A DNA stretch of 64,000 nt. It comes from Ceriagrion tenellum. Lineage: Eukaryota > Arthropoda > Insecta > Odonata > Coenagrionidae. The translations under genes were made by a program, and so were the position numbers. Positions 10,871-22,389 of this stretch are shown piece by piece. Under the pieces are notes generated by a model, which searched no databases, had not been told where the DNA came from, and saw only the letters and a program-made list of their open reading frames with translations. The DNA lies in NCBI GenBank assembly GCA_963169105.1, contig OY720633.1:159231780-159295779 (forward strand), read 5' to 3'. Positions within the stretch are counted from its first letter, which is position 1; every line of letters starts with the position of its first letter.

Positions 10871-11429
10871 CAGGCACGTAGCAAGGGGGGAGGGGGGGGA
10901 CTTGAGGGGCTTAAGCCCCCCGAAATTTTTTCCCCGTGCGGCGACTGCTTTTGATATATTCGCCGAGGGGCACTCATCCTAGCACATAAGTAAGGAGCAC
11001 TCATCCCCTGACTCATCGTTACTCGATTCAGGTGAGTTGATTTCTGCCTCCGAATCACTCTGAAGAAACATCTCGATTTCCTTTCCGTCGGGTTCTGAGC
11101 CATTTTATGTATAGTAATATTACAATAAATATAGTAATAAAATAATATTACAAAATTCACTATCCTTTGGAACAGCACAATTCAGTTGTATATACTAGGA
11201 AAGACTTAAATCTCAATGTTGGCTTCGAATTTTTCGGCTACGATAGAAAAAAGTGTCTCTATAGTTTGTTTATTTGTATGTCAACAACTATCTGGCCTTA
11301 CTATGCTTCTGTCAATTTTTCTGCAAGAAAAAAGTTTGGGCATGATGTAAGCCATCAACCATACAAAATAATTGTTCAAGACTTCAAGGGGAGATGCAAA
11401 AAACTCCTCAGAAAATTTTAGCTCCTCTA

Positions 11430-12053
11430 ATTCCAAAAGTCAGGAAATACTTTACTCTCAATCATCCACTTCTAGGCTACCTTCAAGATGGACGCAACGG
11501 GCAAATCCAGTAACTGACTCCACTGAAAATTATTTCAGTCTCAATTTATATTCCGTTATCGATTCACTTCTTCAAAACTTTACCGACAGATATATATCAA
11601 ATGAAGAGATTCTAAATAGTTTCCAAATTCTTCTTCCTGGATTTACAAGTCTTGACAAAGTTAAGTATTTAAAAAAATTATCAAAATCTTTCGAAGATAC
11701 TGCAACACTTGTTGCTGTGAAAGCTGAGTATTCATTGTGGTGCAGCACAACATCAACGATGGAGAAGAAAAACGAGGTTCTAAAGGTCCTAGAGCTACGT
11801 GACAAAACCTACTGCAGATCCATCAATTTTCTCCTGACAATTTTGGCTACAGTAACCACATGCAGCGTGGAAAGGTCCTTCTCAACCATGAAGGGTGTGA
11901 AGAGTGTTACTCTATGACCTTAATGACCTACTCGATGACGAACTTAATGACCGAAGACCGACTAAACGCTCTTTCTTTGCTTTCAATACACCGGGATATT
12001 AATATAAATGATGAACAAGTGATCGACAAAATGTCTGGAGAGAATAAAAGATG
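11430..12053 (+). pseudogene. hAT transposase C-terminal region, broken
   Basis: Translation from about 11440 gives an alpha-helical stretch ending in LTILATVTTCSVERSFSTMK, the hAT C-terminal dimerisation motif (compare T-T-x-x-x-E-R-x-F-S). The frame stops at 11917. The continuation, RLNALSLLSIHRDI, lies in another frame and ends at 12054, so at least one frameshift separates the two. It most resembles the ZMYM1-like hAT lineage, from recall of family motifs. The N-terminal zinc finger and most of the RNase H fold were not found upstream. Confidence 0.82.
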
Positions 12054-12945
12054 ATTGTTGCTGTAAATAGACATTGTAGTTCCTAAAAACTAGTAAACCT
12101 TAAATTCCGCATTTTTTAAATCATTAATTTTGTAAATTACTACGTAAGATATGCCCTGATGAAACGATAACACATGTTTTTGCGGAAAGAAGGATAAAAG
12201 TTCGAATTTAAAGGAAGCCTTACATAAGCTTTAGAGACGAAAAAATAACTAGTGTGAACATCTTACCAACAGACCAAATTAAGGAACACCATAGTCGCCA
12301 TTTAAATCATAGGGAATAACCAACCAATCACATTCATCAAAAAACCAAACCAGCCTATCGTGTAATGTATGGTGCGGCTTAGAAATAACTACGAATCAAA
12401 TGGCAGAAATTTGGCAAGTAACGAATCGCGAATGCAATAGACGACAATAGGGAAGACGGGTTGTCACTAAACTCAAAGTAAGACCTCCACTTTCGAGAAT
12501 CTTCATGAGGTACGCAGTAATGATCAGCGTACATAAGCGGGACGATCTCTTCAGCGGCCGGTGGCTATGCCCGAAAGTACCTACATAGAAATGAGTTGTT
12601 CAGTCGAGTTGTCCAGTGCCAGCGTGAGCTTTAAAAGAGCAAATCCTGGACTGAAGGTGGTTTCGTTATCACATGATAAAAGTCAAGTGAGAGAGGCAGA
12701 ACATACGATGGCAATGATCCAACCAGTGAAATTAGTGAAACCGCATCAGTACTCCGAGAGCTGTCAACAGGGACGGCGGATGTTTGTGGAACATTCTAAA
12801 GACGACACCTGCAGCCGAAAGACTTCGCGGGAAATGCAGAGACTAACACCGACGTGTCATACGAAGAGTCATGTAGGCATGATCATCAGGGGAAAAGTTT
12901 ATTGATACGTCAAATTTGATCTCATTTTGTCATAAATTAACTATA

Positions 12946-14260
12946 CAGGGTGGGGCGGAGCAACTTGCTTATTTGATTTGGGCGCCCTAAAGTGATGGTT
13001 ACTTCGAGAAGAATGGAGGTAGGCACATTAGAGAGGGCGGGGCGTTAAGTTGTGGCTCTGCTTGGTTTAGTCAGCAGCATGGAGTGGACGAAGGTGGAGC
13101 GCACGTTCGCTGTCGAGGCATACTTTTCTAACGGTCACTCAATCGTTGCCATGCAACGTGCATTCCGTACCCATTGCAATATAGCATCTCGCGGTTGTGC
13201 TCCTGGCTGGCAGTCGATTGTTTCATGGGTGAACAACTTCAGTGAAACTGGTGATGTGAAGAAAAAACCTGGGCTTACACGAACAGCAAAGTTACCCCAA
13301 AACATTGACATGGTAAGGCTTTCTGTTTTGCGATCCCCTCAGCGCTCTGCCTGAAAACATTCAGCTGCTATTGGATTGTTTGCTCGTTCTGTGAGGCGAA
13401 TCCTTCATGGAAATCTAAAATTTCACCCCAACAAATTGGCTGTACTGCAGGAACTTATTCCACGATTTTATTGCTCCACAAAATGCATGTGAGGCGCTTC
13501 TTGGCATGCCTCACGACAAACTTGTTTTCTTCAGTTACGAGGCTCACTTCTATCTTTCGGGATGTGTAAATAAGCAGAATAAGCACTATTGGAGCCCTTA
13601 TAACCCCAAAAAACTTCATGAGCATCCCCTATATTCACAACGTGTAACTGTTTGGTGTGCACTATCAAGAGTTGGAATTATTGGTCCATGGTTTTTTGAA
13701 GAATACGAGCGGGCAGTTTCGGTGACTTCTGACCGTTATGTCCGCAAGATTCAGGAGTTTTTCCTAACATCACTCAATGAGCTGGATGTGGGAGATGTTT
13801 GGTTGCAACGGGATGGTTCCACGGCACACACAGCATGAGTGTCAATGACTGTTTTGCGGCAACACTTCCCAGGATGCGACTTATCTCCTTGAGGGGCGAC
13901 CAGCACTGTCAGCACGGCATCGCCTGATTTCGCCCCCCTGCGACTTTTCTTTATGAAGCTCTCTAAAATAACTTGCTTACAACGATCGTCCAATGACTCT
14001 GGCTCACCTCAAGAGCAACACTCGTCAAGCTGTCGCCAAATACCCGTCGATATGCTGGAAAGAGTTGAATGAAACTTCCGAGTTCGATTAACACAGTGTA
14101 TTGAGAATAATGGACGCCATCTGCCTGATATGACGTTTAAAACTGTGTAAACTTAAAAGTTAAATGTTGTACTTGATGCTGTTCAAAGAACTAAATACAT
14201 ATATGAATCACTACCTTTAAATTGAATTTCTAAATAAGCAAGTTGCTCTTCCCTACCCTG
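12946..14260 (+). mobile_element. mariner/Tc1-type element nested in the hAT
   Basis: Ends CAGGGTGGGGCGGAGCAACT (12946-12965) and the complement of CAGGGTAGGGAAGAGCAACT (14241-14260) form inverted repeats, flanked by TA at 12944-12945 and 14261-14262. Size is 1,315 bases. The internal transposase is decayed. It sits wholly inside the hAT element, so it inserted later. Confidence 0.9.
13079..14150 (+). pseudogene. DUF4817-type mariner transposase, inactivated
   Basis: The N-terminus (MEWTKVERTFAVEAYF, 13079 on) and SVRRILHGNLKFHPNKLAVLQEL form the helix-turn-helix half. LVFFSYEAHFYLSGCVNKQN, VTVWCALSRVGIIGPWFFEE, and QRDGSTAHTA form the DDE half; the protein ends NNGRHLPDMTFKT at 14150. Breaks include an in-frame TGA at 13352, a frameshift near 13460 and a stop at 13838, with more downstream. 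The first catalytic aspartate, normally in FSDEAHF, is tyrosine here. Only a relic is left. Confidence 0.9.
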
Positions 14261-14613
14261 TATTAACACTGTATTATGTGTAGAACAATTTCTTTAGAGG
14301 GTAGGTAATTTGTTACAAGTAGATTTAAATTGCTATTGTTTATTTTGTTCGCGAAAGACACAATTATTTTGCTGTTCTTATAATTATTGGGCATGATAAT
14401 CCGGATATCACTTACTTAACCATTGAGAAGAGATAGGAATGTGCGCTGTAAAAGTAAATACCAAGCACTGAAAATTTAAGGAAGATATTTGTAACATGTC
14501 GGCACCGAACGGGGAAGGCTGATTTGCTATAAGTTACACTACGCTAGCCTTCCCCCCCCTCCATACGCCACCCCTCCTCAAAGAAAATTTCGGGCTACGT
14601 GCCTGCCTCCAGG

Positions 14614-14802
14614 AGATTGAGTTTACATACAAACATCCGCCCAATCGCATGGAACAAGAGGCGATGAAAACCCCGGAAATTTCAAATCTATACCAGCCAT
14701 TTACCAGAAAAATAAACGAATACATATTAATCAGAGTTTGGTGAATCTCTGATTCAAGAATCAATGACCGTTGGACCATTGATTATTTTACAACTATAAA
14801 TG
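14614..14802 (+). repeat. Second half of tandem unit copy 1
   Basis: Continues copy 1 after the hAT insertion. The part CATCCGCCCAATC followed by GCGATGAAAACC recurs in copy 2 at about 15040-15115. The rest (14720-14802) has no counterpart that I could align. Confidence 0.75.
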
Positions 14803-15140
14803 AGAAACAAAAATTTGTGAGACATCTAATCATAGATTGGAAAGAATATGTTATTATGGAGGACTATACTTACCAGCCGTAAGAATAGATTGGGGCGAAT
14901 CTGTAATTATTGAGGACAATGAATAGCCGCCTAAGAAATTTTCTTAGACTTAATTAAAAACTATCGAAGTGTATCCTCGATTAACCGCGCATACAGCGCC
15001 AGTCACTTCAAGGGGTTTAACTTTACACACAGGCATCCGCCCAATCCCTTCATATTTTGAGCGCCGACTGGCGTGAGAACGAGATTAGTTTGACCCGCTA
15101 CAGAAGCGATGAAAACCTTGGAAGTTTAAAATCGCCCTTC
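14803..15140 (+). repeat. Tandem unit copy 2 (uninterrupted)
   Basis: Aligns with 10662-10870 plus 14614-14710. It keeps the pre-insertion state of the hAT target (CACTTCAAGG here against CACCTCCAGG in copy 1). It contains no gene. Confidence 0.8.
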
Positions 15141-15646
15141 ACTGTCGTCGCGTCGCCGTGATCCAAGGTGAGTGAAGCGAGTGAGATTCCCTTAACCCAC
15201 CTTGACCGTGGTCCACCCCTTCCATCGAGAAAGCTCGCGTCGGAGCTCTCGACCCTGCCCCACCTGCCTCCCTAGCACAGCCTCTCCCACCACTCCCAGC
15301 TTCCCTTTCCTCCTCGTCTCAACCACCGACTCGAATGGAACGGACTTAAAATGCGATGGTGGAGAGGAGGAATGGTCTTAGGTGGGTGGAGGAAGCGGTC
15401 CCGTGAGGTGACGGAGGCGCGCCCACTTAGTGCCACATCTGCCCGTTCGGAGTGCGGCGAGTATCGGGTTGCACGCGACCGGCTGGGCATCTGGGAAGAC
15501 GTGGCACGAGCCTCCAAGAGATAATCCGGCGTCAGCCCTCGGAGTCTGCAGCATTATAGAAGCAGGTTCCCTTACTGTCCGATTAGTTCTCACGTCGGCC
15601 GTCGAGCGCTGACCATTCATTCGCCCCAAGGCCATAGATACCAAGT
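15141..15646. other. GC-rich block, no gene assigned
   Basis: Markedly richer in GC than its surroundings, with a C/T-rich run (about 15215-15310). Overlapping frames on both strands (15272-15517, 15378-15653, 15430-15612) are mirror artefacts of high GC. It may be part of an unrecognised repeat. Confidence 0.4.
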
Positions 15647-15672
15647 AAGCCATAGATAAGTATCTATGGCTT
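15647..15672. repeat. Perfect 12-base palindrome
   Basis: AAGCCATAGATA at 15647-15658 and its complement at 15661-15672 are separated by AG. A partial extra copy of GCCATAGATA lies just upstream (15631-15640). Confidence 0.75.
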
Positions 15673-18600
15673 TAATTCGCCCGGCAGAAAGTTGCTTCGA
15701 ATTCCCAACTCTCCTAATTTCGCGACGTCAAGGGATACAATTTCTAATATGTAGAGCAAAGTTGAAGTGTCTAAACAAACGCAACGACACTAAATATGAA
15801 AAATACGCCACTAAAAGCAACATTTGCCGCCCCAAAGGAGCATCGACTGATAAAATGAGAAACCTGCTGGGAATGCTAAAAGCTCTCAAATTTCGGGAAC
15901 CTGATAACGAATTTCAGCAGAAAGACCAAGGAACAAGAGGAGAAACAGCTTCCTATCTGGAATTGCGTAGAAATTGAATCGTAACTGCGATCAGCCATCT
16001 TTTACGGCTATTTAGGCGTACCATATTCTTCACCAACACAATGTTAAGGTGTATCCTTACGCCACCACGCAATGGCTAGCAACGTTTAAATGCTACAATA
16101 ATTACTTGCCCCACCCAGAAACCTGATTGACCTCTGCTGTTACACCTCAGGTCAGTACATGCATTCACAAACAAAACACAAAGGAGGAACTAACCCTGCA
16201 TTGTCTGCAAACCATTCCATAAGGTGAATCCTGAAATACAGTCTTTTCTAATATCATCCACATTGCAATATGTAAAACAGTACACTGATTAGGTTCCTAA
16301 TTAATATGAACAAATAAACTTTAAAAATTTTTATTCCGGCGTGAAGGGGCGGCTGAAGAAAAAATTTTCAACCGGGAAAGGTCATTTTTCGTCCTCCACC
16401 TCCCTCATCTTCTCCGCAATATTTTAGTACAGCTTAGAACTTTAAATTGAATTTATTTGGAATACATAATCTATTTTAACAATTCAGTGAAAAGAGTGCT
16501 TCGGTCGAATTCATCAATAAAATATACGGGGACTTGCAGAAGGGTGGGTCAATATTGTGACACAATAAGTCACAAAGTTTCCGATTGATATCCCAGGCTA
16601 AATTTGAATTTTAGAATCCATAATTCCTTGAATAAATAGGAGGAAGATTGGTTCGTGTCCATATCACTATTATACAGACCATCTTACTAAAAAAAATCCA
16701 ATAAGAACTCTTGTCGGAAAATTCAAACATTTGATTCTTTATGTGATAGTGATGCAGCGTCCGTTGTGAATGAGGAATCAGGTAACAGTTATTGAGGAGC
16801 ATACTCTAATCAGAAGCCAATGTTATCCCTGAAACCATGTAGCAAGAGAGAAAAGTAGGGGTCTATTTGGTGTAGTTTTTGAGGTCAAATATTATCCAGG
16901 AATGATTATCAAAATCGATTAACAAGGTACTTTCGTGAATGTGATCTGGCAACCAAAAAAAATGGCCCAATGAGAAGAACGCGATCTAGCACCAAGACAC
17001 AGAAAGAGAGTATAATAAATGCATATAAACAAAAAAGGAAACGAAACCTTAAGTCTCTCAAAATCACTCATAATTTATTTTCTGTTCTTCAGAGTCCTAA
17101 AGTAACCACAGAGCGTTCAACTTTGTGACACATGTCAAAGTATAGAAAATAACTGAGGAAAATATGTCATATAGTTGTATTACAAGCAGGGGTAACTTTG
17201 CGACAGTTATTTAGTGACTACTATCGGTACAAATAATGAATCATATGACTCATCCGTAATTAAAAGATGAGTGATACTTGCGTCAAAACTATTGAATACC
17301 AGACGCATAATTTATGAAAATCACAGTTAAGTGCATCGCGCATGTTATATTGATGCATCTGATCATAAAATGAATCTTAACGGACTTGAATTATAGCTAG
17401 TACTAAAACTGAATCTGTTGAATTCTTATTTCCAGACTTAATCTATATCTTCAGTCTACACAACTCTATTAGTAATATTAAAACAATTAAATATTAACTA
17501 ATGCGAACCACCATATAGCATTACAACTATGCAGCAACAGAGACTTATTTGAACTTAAATCTGTTGTATTTTGTAATACAATCCAATATCGGGATTATTA
17601 TTAACTGGTAATCTTGGTTCAAGTAAAATTACCCGTTGAATTTGATTAGATGTAAATGAAGTTTTGAAGATGGAATTCCCAGTAACGGCAACATTTTTAT
17701 CCAGTTAATGTGATTGGACTCAATGAATTCGGTAAAATTAGATGAGGTTGAGACTGGGTTAACTGAATCTTCTACCACATCATAAACAAAATTTGTCATT
17801 TTGGCTCGTTAATTTCAAACTCTGGAACTTTTTGTAATATTGTCCCGCAATAGATTGCTCAAATTTTTCCATCTCTAAAATAGTACTCATCACGCTAAAA
17901 AAAACTCGAAATTGAAAGTAAACAGCCGTAACTACGTAGAGCTGATTGAAAAAGTATGATTTACTATACACAACCATTGCTTTGTTTTACCGTAGAGAAC
18001 AGCGAATTCGTCACACGAGCTCTACAGTAGTATAAGATACCCTTTGACTTAAGTGGCTCTCATCACACGGCGTGTTATCGCCCATAATAATGAGCCACTT
18101 GAGCCACTGGAATCGTAATCTACTATTTCGAGAAGATATTTAAAACCAATTGATCCATTGGTGGTCACTAATTTTTCCAAGTACTCACCTTCTTTCATGA
18201 TCCGGAATTCAACTTTGTCGTCTGGGTTTTAATCTGCACCTGCTAGATGGCATTGGCAAAGATTTCTAAATTCTCACGTAATATTGCCCTAGACGATGAA
18301 ATCTAATGAAGAAGGAATCTAACTCACAGATGCTTAAATTGGCTAAAACTTGTCAGGTATATTCCACACTTTTATTACAGTCAACAGCTACAGGTTACAA
18401 CACTTTCACGTCATTTTCAATGGCGAAATCCTCTTTGAAAATTACAGTAAACAGTTGAATCCGGATTAACTACTTGGATTTAAATTTGTATTTAATATTA
18501 TCCCGTCAGCCATGTCCTGTATTCCCATTGGACTACAACCTTGACCTGTTGGAAGAGCTTGCGTATTCCAATGATCCATGGAGCTGATTCAATTGCTATT

Positions 18601-19872
18601 GCTCCATGTAGGAGCCACCCATGCCAGATCATATGTCGAAGGGTAGGAGCAGGATGAAGGGAAGTACACGGGATTTTATCACGTTTAAAACAGTAGAGGC
18701 CGGTAGCCTCAAACTTATACGTGGCCCACAGCGCCAAGGTGAGGATTAGGGTGTTCCTTATATGAGCAAAAAAAATGTTTTGCAAAAACCTTAGCTCTCA
18801 CCCCATCAATTTTTTCCTTTAGATCATATTAACTCAAAAACAAAATTTTATCTCAGTATGATGTCGTTAACCCGTGCCGAATTGAAATTCAAATTTAAAT
18901 GGAAATTTCAATGGAAAATTGGGAATGATAGGATTTTTTCTGTGGAAATTAGAGTAAAAGTAACAGATTCATAAATTTTATCTCAGTTTCCGTAAGAATA
19001 GAATGCATTTATGATTTTCAAAACAAATATTTGGTATCGGCTTACTAGCGGATACTATTTTTTCGATGCTTTCCTCCGGAAAAATGGATATTTCAAGATA
19101 TTTTTGGACATAGCACGACTTGAACTGGTTTGTTTTTTATCTAATATGAAAAGTCTCTACCAATCCTCCAATTACTCTTTCATTAGTCATTTAAAGCTTA
19201 TAGCTTGTTAGGAATCATTTTCGGCGCTAAATCCAAGGTACTGGTTAACTACCAATGTTGATTAGCATTCCTAAATGAAACTCGTAACCATCTTTAAGTG
19301 AGAAAATACACCTCTGTTCTACTTTCCGTTTTCTGATATCGTTTCCGTCTGTGAATAGCGCTCAATATAATGGTAATAATATATTACTTTTTCTATTATG
19401 AAGAATAACATTAATAAAGAATAATCTTCACTCCACTAGTAATTTTCCTTGCTTCACCTATTTATTTCATCTGAAAGTACCACGGTATATTTCCGAAATT
19501 ATGTCCTCGTTTATAGAACATTTACAAACGCGAGGTCAAATAGGTTTATCCTCCTTTGTTTATGCTTGCATTTTTGAGGTCCTACGATAGTTTTCTCTGC
19601 TCCACGTCAATTATTTTCCTAGCTAATAGGGTGTCCCTCATTTGGAAAAAAATTGGAAAATCTTTGCGATCAACCCCCATAATCCTCCCTATTGATAATT
19701 TTCCCGCGAAAACAAAATTTAATTCCAAATGGACGTTAATTGTGCTAAATTCAAAGCCACACTTAAATAATAGATTATGGGTTTTGTTGGATTAAGAAGA
19801 GATGCTATATTTTCCAAAGTTTACCAAATAATTCTGTATATTTAGAATCATTAAGTACATACATTATATGAT
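15673..19872. other. No recognisable gene over 4.2 kb
   Basis: AT-rich DNA with short frames only, such as 15666-15977 + (103 codons, no domain) and 18498-18785 - (95 codons, no domain). I found no inverted ends, tandem arrays or RNA promoter boxes. Confidence 0.45.
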
Positions 19873-22064
19873 TCAATCTACTTGTGGATAGTTTCTTTTC
19901 AATGTTTCTTTCTTACAATCCGGATCCAATTTCCGATGTTCTTAAACACAACACAACACGAACTGTCTCTGCTCTTCATCTACAGTCATTAGCCCATGAA
20001 AATCTTGCATTAACTTTACACCTCTTTCCGCAGTGTCGTTTACAGCTTTTAAGTTCCTCACAGTATTTAGACTACTTAAATATTGCTTGCTTGTCTTCCA
20101 TGTCGAGGGGCATTCATTAAGGAAACTAATATCCATTTGAAGGCGAGAGAATAGAACTCTGCTCTTGGTTGAAACAAAATCGTCAATTGTTTTCTCTGAA
20201 ATGAATATTAAAGAAAGTGAAAGATTCGATCAAATTATGAAAAAGATACAAATACAACGGTTTAATCAATTAATGAGAACAAAATGATACTTACTATATA
20301 GAGGTCCACTTAAATCTCAAAATTGAGGCTGGTATCTCTTTGGCATACGAAGATTCTTTCGGTCCAAATTTGCCACCATTTTGACTATGGTATGTAAGTC
20401 TACATCCTCATCGAAGAGCGCCAAAATTGATATCTCTTCTGACAAGTACCAAAAACGGTGGCTGCACTTCTGCAGAGCTGCTCTTGAAATCGTAGAATCT
20501 ACGCTTTCATAGGATTTTATAGTTTTTACAAAGCAGAGATCTTGATATAGAGCTTTCACAGCTGCACTACACTGAAGCCACGGTTTAACATACACTGTTG
20601 CAATAAACAGGGACACATCCCTTAAGGCATTTATATCAGCGATGGTTGCTTTGAGCTGTGACCTTAGGAGACACATTTTAAGAGAATAGATTGCTCTTGC
20701 CATCCATCGAGCTTGGTGCATTGCCGCAGGAGGACGTATTTTTAGTTTATTTTCAGAGTCTCCATCCAATAATATCACTGAAATCTCTACGAGTTCACGG
20801 TAATCACCTCTTAGAAATTGTTTTTTCAATTCAGATTCTTAAAAGTCAATAAGTTCCTTAATTTTTGATTCACTGAAAAACATTTCTACATCCTTCCCAT
20901 AATTTTGAAAAATGTTGTCATTGATTCCTTCCCAGTTTTTCCGCAAATCGCAGCAAATAATGTGCATTTTTTTCTATACCCCAAAAGGTAAGCGTGTTCC
21001 AAACAGCGTTTGCTTGCTCTCTACCCGATGTATTCTCTAATTTTGGGACACCTATCCGCTGCTCATTGTCACCAAATTTAACGACAATAGTATTTCTTCT
21101 TTGTGATCTCTTACATTTAATACTGGTAACAGTTTACCATCCCAGTGCACAGAAAGAATTTCCGGAATATTATTCTTGAAATTAGCTTCAATTGCTTCAT
21201 AGCGTTCCCTCCTCGTCTCCTGCCTTATACGGTGAATAGATGATTTATTTATAGACAGCTCTTCAGTGTTGTGACCAAGTGCCTCTGCAGTCGCCTGAAG
21301 AATGAACACAGAATCTCTTACACGTAGCTGGAATCTGTCACAAGCAGCGACTAACTTCGGGGTAATGATATCTTTCCAACCCCTCTTAACAGCAATTTTC
21401 ATTGACGTGTTCTTGCCATTTGAAGTTATAATTACTAGATCCTCGTCGCTTATGTCACCGGAGCTTGTAATATTTTCATCTGAATACTCAGACAATACAC
21501 ACGGATGCGAAGTAGAAGGCAAATTCATGGCATACTGGTTTTTCTCTCGCCTTTTCTCTTCCTCACATTTTCTTCGTTCCTCCCTTTCTTCTTTGTCAGC
21601 AAGCTGGCGGTCAACTCCAGTTAGGTAGCCGATACGCCCTGGCTCTCTCTGGCGTAATAAAAGCAGCCTATCTTCTTCCAACTTGATGGTCTGCAGAGTA
21701 TTGGCATGAGCAATATCAAACAGGTTGTCCAATTTTTGCCTGACTGCCTCCTCCAGTCGCTTATAAATATCTTCATACTTTTTTCCATCCTTTTGTAGCT
21801 TTCTCCATTATAAATGCAATTCAATTACCTTCTGTGAACAATGATGTACTGCTCTGGTTGGAATTCTGGCCTTTTCCCAGAATATTATGCACTCTAGAAC
21901 CACAAGATTAGCAATTTCCTTTATAGTTAGTTTTACCTCCCAAAATTATAAAATAAAACTGCCAGCACTTGTCTATTAGATAACAATTTGCGTCCAGTTA
22001 TTTGATGTTGTATGTCACCTATTAAAAACACACGTTCTTTAGCACTCCATAACTCATGCGACAT
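19873..22064 (-). pseudogene. Decayed transposase-like gene with an intron (arthropod repeat family)
   Basis: Reading the minus strand from an ATG at 22064, pieces line up in order: GRKLLSNRQVLAVLFYNFG (about 22020-21950), KLDNLFDIAHANTLQTIKLE, a charged coiled-coil-like stretch, HWDGKLLPVL (about 21140), IGVPKLENTSGREQANAVW (about 21050-20995), then RGDYRELVEI...MHQARWMARAIYSLK (20829-20690), RFWYLSEEISILALFDEDVD, and AVNDTAERGVKLMQDF (about 20035), ending in a stop at 19873. I recognise the order as that of a multicopy uncharacterised arthropod/cnidarian protein with hAT-like features, by recall only. Damage: a frameshift near 21060, loss of the central CFDTT-type segment, and stops at about 20840, 20311 and 19957. 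A 99-base GT-AG intron (20196-20294) is still recognisable. Confidence 0.72.
20196..20294 (-). other. Relic spliceosomal intron in the transposase-like pseudogene
   Basis: On the minus strand the donor is GTAAGTATC at 20294 and the acceptor is ATTCATTTCAG ending at 20196. Protein similarity resumes directly after it with KTIDDFVSTKSRVLF. A retained intron argues against a processed retrocopy and for a DNA-transposon or gene-duplication origin. Confidence 0.6.
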
Positions 22065-22389
22065 TATGTTGGAGACGCTATCTAGAAACACAAGTGCAAC
22101 ACTTGAAAACTAGTGAAGAACTACCGGCTATTCAGCGCGGCCAGTATGGGTATTTTTTCTCGCGACTTTGTGTTCAATTCGGCACCGGTTAGAATGCTTT
22201 GATTTCAATAAAATTTCGTATAGACACATTTTAGATACATTGTAACAAAATTGTGGGGGTGAGAGCTCAAAAGTTTTGAAGCCGGAAAATAAGGGACGCC
22301 CTAGTGAGGTTGGCTGACGGTGAATCAGGGTATGCAGAGTAGAGGCCGCGGAGCAAAGCAAAGGTGCCGGTCGTCGCTATTGCTTTTAG
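22065..22389. other. No assigned gene; possible 5' part of the neighbouring element
   Basis: A 77-codon minus frame (22128-22361) lies directly upstream of the pseudogene start on the same strand. It has no known motif. It may be 5' sequence of the same repeat, but no terminus was visible. Confidence 0.35.

Larger units (their letters stand above)
10871..14605 (+). mobile_element. hAT element with 8-base target duplication
   Basis: Terminal inverted repeats CAGGCACGTAGC (10871-10882) and its complement (14594-14605) are flanked by the perfect 8-base duplication CCTCCAGG at 10863-10870 and 14606-14613. Eight bases is the hAT signature. Subterminal DNA is very G-rich on the left and C-rich on the right. 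Inside are a hAT dimerisation-domain pseudogene (11430-12053) and a nested mariner (12946-14260). At 3,735 bases it would be about 2.4 kb without the mariner. Confidence 0.93.

Noticed and set aside
21302..21628. 108-codon plus-strand frame
   Set aside because: It is the antisense shadow of the transposase-like pseudogene on the minus strand.
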